From contig JAZQVC010000015.1 in NCBI GenBank assembly GCA_045631645.1, forward strand, positions 1 to 7,543: 7,543 bases of DNA, read 5' to 3'. This DNA is from SIG459 sp045631645. Its GTDB lineage: Bacteria; Bacillota; Clostridia; Oscillospirales; Oscillospiraceae. Position numbers and translations under genes: made by a program. The first letter of the stretch is position 1; each line of letters opens with the position of its first letter. The notes below the pieces were generated by a model. It did not search any database. It worked only from the letters and a program-made list of their open reading frames with translations, and was not told the DNA's origin. This document shows positions 3,784-7,543 of the stretch, one piece after another.

Positions 3784-6700
3784 ATGAGTGAATTTGAAAA
3801 AGCAATATTGAAAATTATTGCAAATCATCCCGGCATTAAGGCTAAAGAGATTGCACAGGTAATTGGATGCGATCGGAAAGATGTAAACTCTGCGCTCTAT
3901 AGCTCTCTCAAAAGTCGTTGTTATCAGGATTCATCATATAGATGGTTTTTAAATGCTCAAAGGAATTCACCCGAGAGTGTGGATCCTGTTGCGCCTCCAG
4001 ACAGGAAGCTAGAAAGCCTCTGCAAGTATTATCTGAATTGTATTAGTCTTGAAGAAAGTAATGGAATATCCGCGTTCTTGAACTCGAATTTTTCCTTAGA
4101 CTATGCAGAGATACCTTCACTGTCTGTAAATAGCGAGGATAATAACATTGCGCGTTTGATTCGAAAAGTGTCCTCGGAAAGAAACCTAACAGCATATGTT
4201 GGCTATCCTGTGATGATAGAAAAAATATTTTCTTCAAAAACAAACCAGTCTTATTTGAAGGTAGCTCCTGTATTTTTATTCGCTACCGAAATTTCTGCTG
4301 GCGCGGTTTCAGTGGCGTCAATACCTCATATAAACATGGAGGTTATTAAGCAGTATTCGTCTCGAGATATAAATGCACAGGTATATGATTTAGTTGACTT
4401 AGAGAATGAACTGGGGCTTAATAATCCAGACGCAGATATTGATGTAGATGAAATGGTAGCTCGCTTACAGTCCATCCGAGATTGGCAGTGGAGAGACAAT
4501 CTAGATCCTTCAAATATTAATGTCGAACCTCAAATCGGAACAATTGTTGATGAGGGCATCTACAATAAAGCCATTTTCATTGTAGCGGAACGCTCGCCCT
4601 ATACAATTGGCCTTGAGTCTGAACTTTCTATGTTAGCCAAACTGGATGAGGGTTCTTATCGTGGAACGGCACTATATGATTGGATACATACAAATGTTGC
4701 GTCTCTGGAGCAAACAGATTCAAATGATGACCCGCTTTTGGAAGTTTTACCAATGAACTCAGAGCAGGAGCAGGCTGTCCGGAAAGCGGCAAGCAATAAA
4801 TTGACGATTGTTACAGGCCCTCCGGGAACGGGAAAATCCCAAGTTGTTACTAATATTCTTGTCAATGCAGCGTGGGCTGGAAAAAGCGTTTTATTTACAA
4901 GCAAAAATAATAAAGCTGTAGATGTAGTTGAAGCAAGAGTTAATTCTCTTGGGCGTCGCCCAATCATGTTACGCATTGGAGGAAATCAGTATGCGTATCA
5001 TTTGGCAGAACTCATTTCACAGTTGCTTTCGTACACGGCAGATCAAAACGATCGTCAGGAATACATCAGATATCTGACTTTGTATAACGATAAGTTGGAG
5101 GCATATCGTGGACTGAAAATCAAAACAGAAAAATCCATTGCGTTGAGAAACCATGCAGACCATATGGAGCAAAAGGTTTGTGAGTTGCGCGACAAGTGGG
5201 GAAAATGGTTTGGCACTATTTCAGGCTCGGATATAGAAGCCTGCGAGGCAAGTTTTAAGCAATATAACGCTGCATATGAGTCATGGCGTCGTGCCAAGAC
5301 TTCCTTCTGGGGAAGACTGTTTTGGTTCGCAATTGGAAAGAAGAAAGTAATCGAACTTGACGCAAAATTGGCCGAGTTCAACAAGTGGTTCTGCAAATAC
5401 GAACTTCCTGTTGAGGCTCAAAATAGCGAACTATTAAACGATAGGACTCATAAAAGAATATGTGAGAGCGGACAAGCGTTATTGTATTCTTTGCGAACAA
5501 TCAACGAGTATTGGGAAGCTCTTGATGATCTTTTGAAAGCGCCAAAATTTGAAACTATTGACCGAGACATTGTAAATCTCAAATCCGACTTGGCAGATAT
5601 AGCGGAAAAACTTTGGAATAAGTGGCTTGTAACGCGCCCCTTGCAAATAGATGCAGCATGCCGAAGTGAGATGAACGAATATATTTCGGCAATGAGATTG
5701 GTTGGAGATGTTGACCTTTCTGATTATCCTGACATTAGAAAGAAGTTCAACCATCTCCAAGAGAAAATGACGGCCTTTTTACCATGTTGGGCTGTAACAT
5801 CGCTCTCTGCGAAAGGAAGAGTTCCGTTCCAGCCGGGAATGTTTGATTTGGTAGTTATAGATGAGGCCAGTCAGTGTGATATCGCCTCGGTATTGCCAAT
5901 GCTGTATCGCGCAAAGCGTGCTGTTATCATAGGGGATCCCAAACAGTTAAGCCATATCAGTACAATTTCCAAAGCGCAGGATTTAAGCCTGCTTCAAAAA
6001 TATTCAGTGAATATGGGATGGTCATATTCTGCCAACTCATTATATGCGATAGCGAGCAGTATATCTGAGCCCAGTCAAATTATTCAGCTTAGGGATCATC
6101 ACAGAAGTTACGGAGACATCATCGAGTTTTCTAATGCTGAATTTTACGATGGCAAGTTACGCGTCGCAACCAATTATGACAAATTAAAACGCCCTCAAAA
6201 TGTTGAACTTGGTATTCGCTGGGTGAATATTGCAGGAAGAACTGTTCGACCCGCCTCGGGTGGCGCATATAATGAATCTGAAGTTTCAGTAATTGTTGAG
6301 GAAATTAAACATTTAGTTCTGGACAATGGTTACATTGGAAGTATCGGAGTGGTTACGCCATTTAGAGCGCAGGCTGAAAAAATTAGAAAGGCTGTAGATG
6401 CGGAGCCTGAACTGAAAAACGCGTTAGTAAAAAACGACTTTCTTGTTGATACTGTTCACAAATTTCAGGGTGACGAGCGAGATTTAATACTATTCTCCCC
6501 TGTGATATCACATGGAACAAGCCAAGGCGCGTTAAGTTTCTTGAAAAACACTGGAAATCTTTTCAATGTAGCAATTACAAGAGCACGAGCGGTTTTGGTG
6601 GTTGTTGGCGATTCTAGCTATTGTTCAAAATGCGGAGTGCCATATATGGAGCATTTTGTCGACCATGTTAATCGCATTAAGTCGCAACCGCAATCAAGAG

Positions 6701-7062
6701 TTACTGAATATCCAAAGGATCGTTTGTATCCCAAAGTTGCAAATCCTGAGCAAGTTTCGGATTGGGAACGTCTTTTCTATACAGCGTTGTATGATCAAGG
6801 AGTTCGAACTATTCCGCAATATCCAGTTGATAAATACAAGCTTGACTTAGCCATTGTTGACGGAACGAGGATGCTTGACATTGAGATTGACGGAGAATTG
6901 TACCACAAGGATTGGAACGGTGAACTGAGTTATAGAGATCAGCTGCGCAATCAACGTCTGTTTGAGTTGGGGTGGGATGTAAAGCGATTTTGGGTATATC
7001 AGATTCGAGATGACTTGCAGAACTGTGTTGATCAAATTAAAAATTGGTGTGATATGAAGTAA
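3784..7062 (+). CDS. SF1 (UPF1/DNA2-like) helicase with C-terminal DUF559/Vsr-like nuclease; candidate anti-phage defence protein
   Basis: This is a 1092-aa protein. Residues 1-60 look like a winged helix (EKAILKIIANHPGIKAKEIA); 60-320 is not recognised. The helicase core has Q motif NSEQEQAV (325-332), Walker A GPPGTGKS (345-352, K351), motif Ia (372-382), Walker B DEASQ (693-697), GDPKQL (717-722), LRDHHRS (769-775), VHKFQGDERD (891-900) and NVAITRAR (928-935). A helical, coiled-coil-rich insert of about 255 residues lies between motif Ia and motif II (403-659). The C-terminus (about 990-1075) is a PD-(D/E)xK nuclease of DUF559/Vsr type: E995, LDLAI with D1021, DIEIDG with E1034 and D1036, H1041, D1052, R1055, GW 1063-1064, RFW 1068-1070. 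All key residues are intact. The ATG has GGGGG 7 nt upstream; an in-frame TTG at 3757 has none. The layout recalls DUF4011-helicase-Vsr defence proteins, but no DUF4011 is seen. The gene stands alone and is more AT-rich than its neighbours. Confidence 0.9.
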   Translation: MSEFEKAILKIIANHPGIKAKEIAQVIGCDRKDVNSALYSSLKSRCYQDSSYRWFLNAQRNSPESVDPVAPPDRKLESLCKYYLNCISLEESNGISAFLNSNFSLDYAEIPSLSVNSEDNNIARLIRKVSSERNLTAYVGYPVMIEKIFSSKTNQSYLKVAPVFLFATEISAGAVSVASIPHINMEVIKQYSSRDINAQVYDLVDLENELGLNNPDADIDVDEMVARLQSIRDWQWRDNLDPSNINVEPQIGTIVDEGIYNKAIFIVAERSPYTIGLESELSMLAKLDEGSYRGTALYDWIHTNVASLEQTDSNDDPLLEVLPMNSEQEQAVRKAASNKLTIVTGPPGTGKSQVVTNILVNAAWAGKSVLFTSKNNKAVDVVEARVNSLGRRPIMLRIGGNQYAYHLAELISQLLSYTADQNDRQEYIRYLTLYNDKLEAYRGLKIKTEKSIALRNHADHMEQKVCELRDKWGKWFGTISGSDIEACEASFKQYNAAYESWRRAKTSFWGRLFWFAIGKKKVIELDAKLAEFNKWFCKYELPVEAQNSELLNDRTHKRICESGQALLYSLRTINEYWEALDDLLKAPKFETIDRDIVNLKSDLADIAEKLWNKWLVTRPLQIDAACRSEMNEYISAMRLVGDVDLSDYPDIRKKFNHLQEKMTAFLPCWAVTSLSAKGRVPFQPGMFDLVVIDEASQCDIASVLPMLYRAKRAVIIGDPKQLSHISTISKAQDLSLLQKYSVNMGWSYSANSLYAIASSISEPSQIIQLRDHHRSYGDIIEFSNAEFYDGKLRVATNYDKLKRPQNVELGIRWVNIAGRTVRPASGGAYNESEVSVIVEEIKHLVLDNGYIGSIGVVTPFRAQAEKIRKAVDAEPELKNALVKNDFLVDTVHKFQGDERDLILFSPVISHGTSQGALSFLKNTGNLFNVAITRARAVLVVVGDSSYCSKCGVPYMEHFVDHVNRIKSQPQSRVTEYPKDRLYPKVANPEQVSDWERLFYTALYDQGVRTIPQYPVDKYKLDLAIVDGTRMLDIEIDGELYHKDWNGELSYRDQLRNQRLFELGWDVKRFWVYQIRDDLQNCVDQIKNWCDMK

Positions 7063-7106
7063 ATAAAACAACCCAACACTTATCGTGTTGGGTTGTTTTA
7101 TTTACT
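7058..7106 (+). terminator. Intrinsic terminator overlapping the helicase gene stop codon
   Basis: Arms 7058-7079 and 7085-7106 are perfectly complementary over 22 bp around the 5-nt loop TTATC. The core is ACAACCCAACAC, and the right arm carries TTGTTTTATTT as the U-rich tail. The TAA stop codon (7060-7062) lies inside the left arm. The symmetry would let it block transcription from both sides. Confidence 0.9.
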
Positions 7107-7176
7107 GGTGCGAAGCACTTTGCGATTACGAACATTAAATTTAGCAAGCGTTGAAAAAACAATTCGTCGGCAGCTA

Positions 7177-7214
7177 CCAAAAAAGGACACACCTTATGGT
7201 GTGTCCTTTTTTGG
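7177..7214 (-). terminator. Intrinsic terminator of the tRNA cluster, sharing bases with the tRNA-Cys CCA
   Basis: Arms 7177-7193 and 7198-7214 pair perfectly over 17 bp (CCAAAAAAGGACACACC on the plus strand) around the loop TTAT. On the minus strand the hairpin begins with the last two bases of the encoded CCA of tRNA-Cys plus the following A-run, and ends in a six-T run. It ends the tRNA operon. Confidence 0.9.
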
Positions 7215-7286
7215 AGGCGCCACCCGGAATCGGACCGGGGAATCGCGGATTTGCAGTCCGCTGCCTTACCGCTTGGCTATGGCGCC
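7212..7286 (-). tRNA. tRNA-Cys(GCA)
   Basis: The cloverleaf folds on the minus strand. The 5' acceptor strand GGCGCCA starts at 7286 and pairs with TGGCGCC near 7216-7222. The anticodon GCA is at 7252-7254, in a GCGGA/TCCGC stem. The discriminator is U (7215), as expected for tRNA-Cys, and CCA is encoded (7212-7214). It is the last tRNA of the cluster. Its CCA overlaps the terminator stem. Confidence 0.95.
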
Positions 7287-7297
7287 ATATACGCGAT

Positions 7298-7319
7298 TTG
7301 CTCCAAAAAATTGGAGCAA
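7298..7319. repeat. Inverted repeat in the tRNA-Gly/tRNA-Cys spacer
   Basis: TTGCTCCAA (7298-7306) and TTGGAGCAA (7311-7319) pair perfectly over 9 bp around AAAA. On the minus strand no U-run follows the stem, so it is unlikely to be a terminator. A role in processing of the tRNA precursor is possible but is only a guess. Confidence 0.6.
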
Positions 7320-7331
7320 TTCGGCTTTTTA

Positions 7332-7407
7332 TGGAGCGGCTGACGAGGCTCGAACTCGCTACCTCCACCTTGGCAAGGTGGCGCTCTACCGGATGAGCTA
7401 CAGCCGC
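7332..7407 (-). tRNA. tRNA-Gly(GCC)
   Basis: Acceptor strand GCGGCTG starts at 7407 and pairs with CAGCCGC (7336-7342 on the minus strand). The D-arm begins TAGCTCA, the anticodon GCC is at 7372-7374 in a CCACC/GGTGG stem, and the T-loop is GTTCGAG. The discriminator is U (7335), as expected for bacterial tRNA-Gly, and CCA is encoded (7332-7334). Confidence 0.96.
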
Positions 7408-7410
7408 AAA

Positions 7411-7486
<76 letters not shown>

Positions 7487-7493
7487 AAATTTA

Positions 7494-7543
7494 TGGTGGG
7501 GACAATTGGACTCGAACCAATGACCCCCTGCTTGTAAGGCAGG
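7494..7543 (-). tRNA. Partial tRNA-Val(UAC), 3' part
   Basis: Only the 3' 50 nt are in the window. The anticodon arm CCTGC/GCAGG encloses a CTTACAA loop, so the anticodon is UAC (7534-7536), for Val. The T-arm is ATTGG-TTCGAGT-CCAAT, the 3' acceptor strand is TGTCCCC, the discriminator is A (7497) and CCA is encoded (7494-7496). The 5' half, which should begin GGGGACA, lies beyond the window. Confidence 0.9.

Noticed and set aside
3600..7290. Possible integrative element with attachment sites at tRNA-Cys
   Set aside because: No integrase gene is present, and I could not find a copy of the tRNA-Cys 3' end on the left side of the helicase gene. The only shared word seen (GCATACCA at 3671 and 3776) is too short and both copies lie upstream of the gene.

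Overview
The window looks like chromosome of a spore-forming, Gram-positive anaerobe of the class Clostridia, possibly an Oscillospiraceae-like bacterium. The signs are strong purine-rich Shine-Dalgarno sites, sigma-A-type promoters with consensus-like hexamers, a TPP riboswitch in front of an ECF-type thiamine transporter (ThiT), a DUF378 membrane protein, QueH for queuosine synthesis, a small SpoIID-like protein, and tRNA genes with encoded CCA. The genus cannot be fixed from this sequence.

Left part (1-2356, all minus strand). Reading leftward from 2356, an eight-helix membrane protein of unknown function is followed after 3 nt by queH; both are driven by a clear promoter at 2404-2432. Next come a 69-aa DUF378 membrane protein and its hairpin terminator. 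A deoxycytidylate-deaminase-family gene with its own near-consensus promoter follows, and then the first 20 codons of an exported protein that runs off the window.

Middle part (2452-3660, plus strand). A short membrane-anchored protein, resembling the C-terminal end of SpoIID without its catalytic part, diverges from the membrane-protein/queH operon. Its last codons contain the promoter of a TPP riboswitch that controls thiT. The expression platform can be read by eye: one strand can pair either with the 3' edge of the aptamer or with the thiT ribosome binding site. A strong terminator closes thiT.

Right part (3661-7106, plus strand). One visibly more AT-rich gene encodes a 1092-residue protein: N-terminal winged-helix-like segment, superfamily 1 (UPF1/DNA2-like) helicase core with all main motifs, and a C-terminal DUF559/Vsr-like PD-(D/E)xK nuclease. 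It stands alone between terminators and next to a tRNA cluster, so it looks like an accessory gene. It is the best candidate here for an undescribed or little-described system, probably single-gene phage or plasmid defence.

Far right (7177-7543, minus strand). A tRNA cluster is transcribed toward the helicase gene in the order Val(UAC, partial)-Phe(GAA)-Gly(GCC)-Cys(GCA). It ends in a terminator that shares bases with the encoded CCA of tRNA-Cys.
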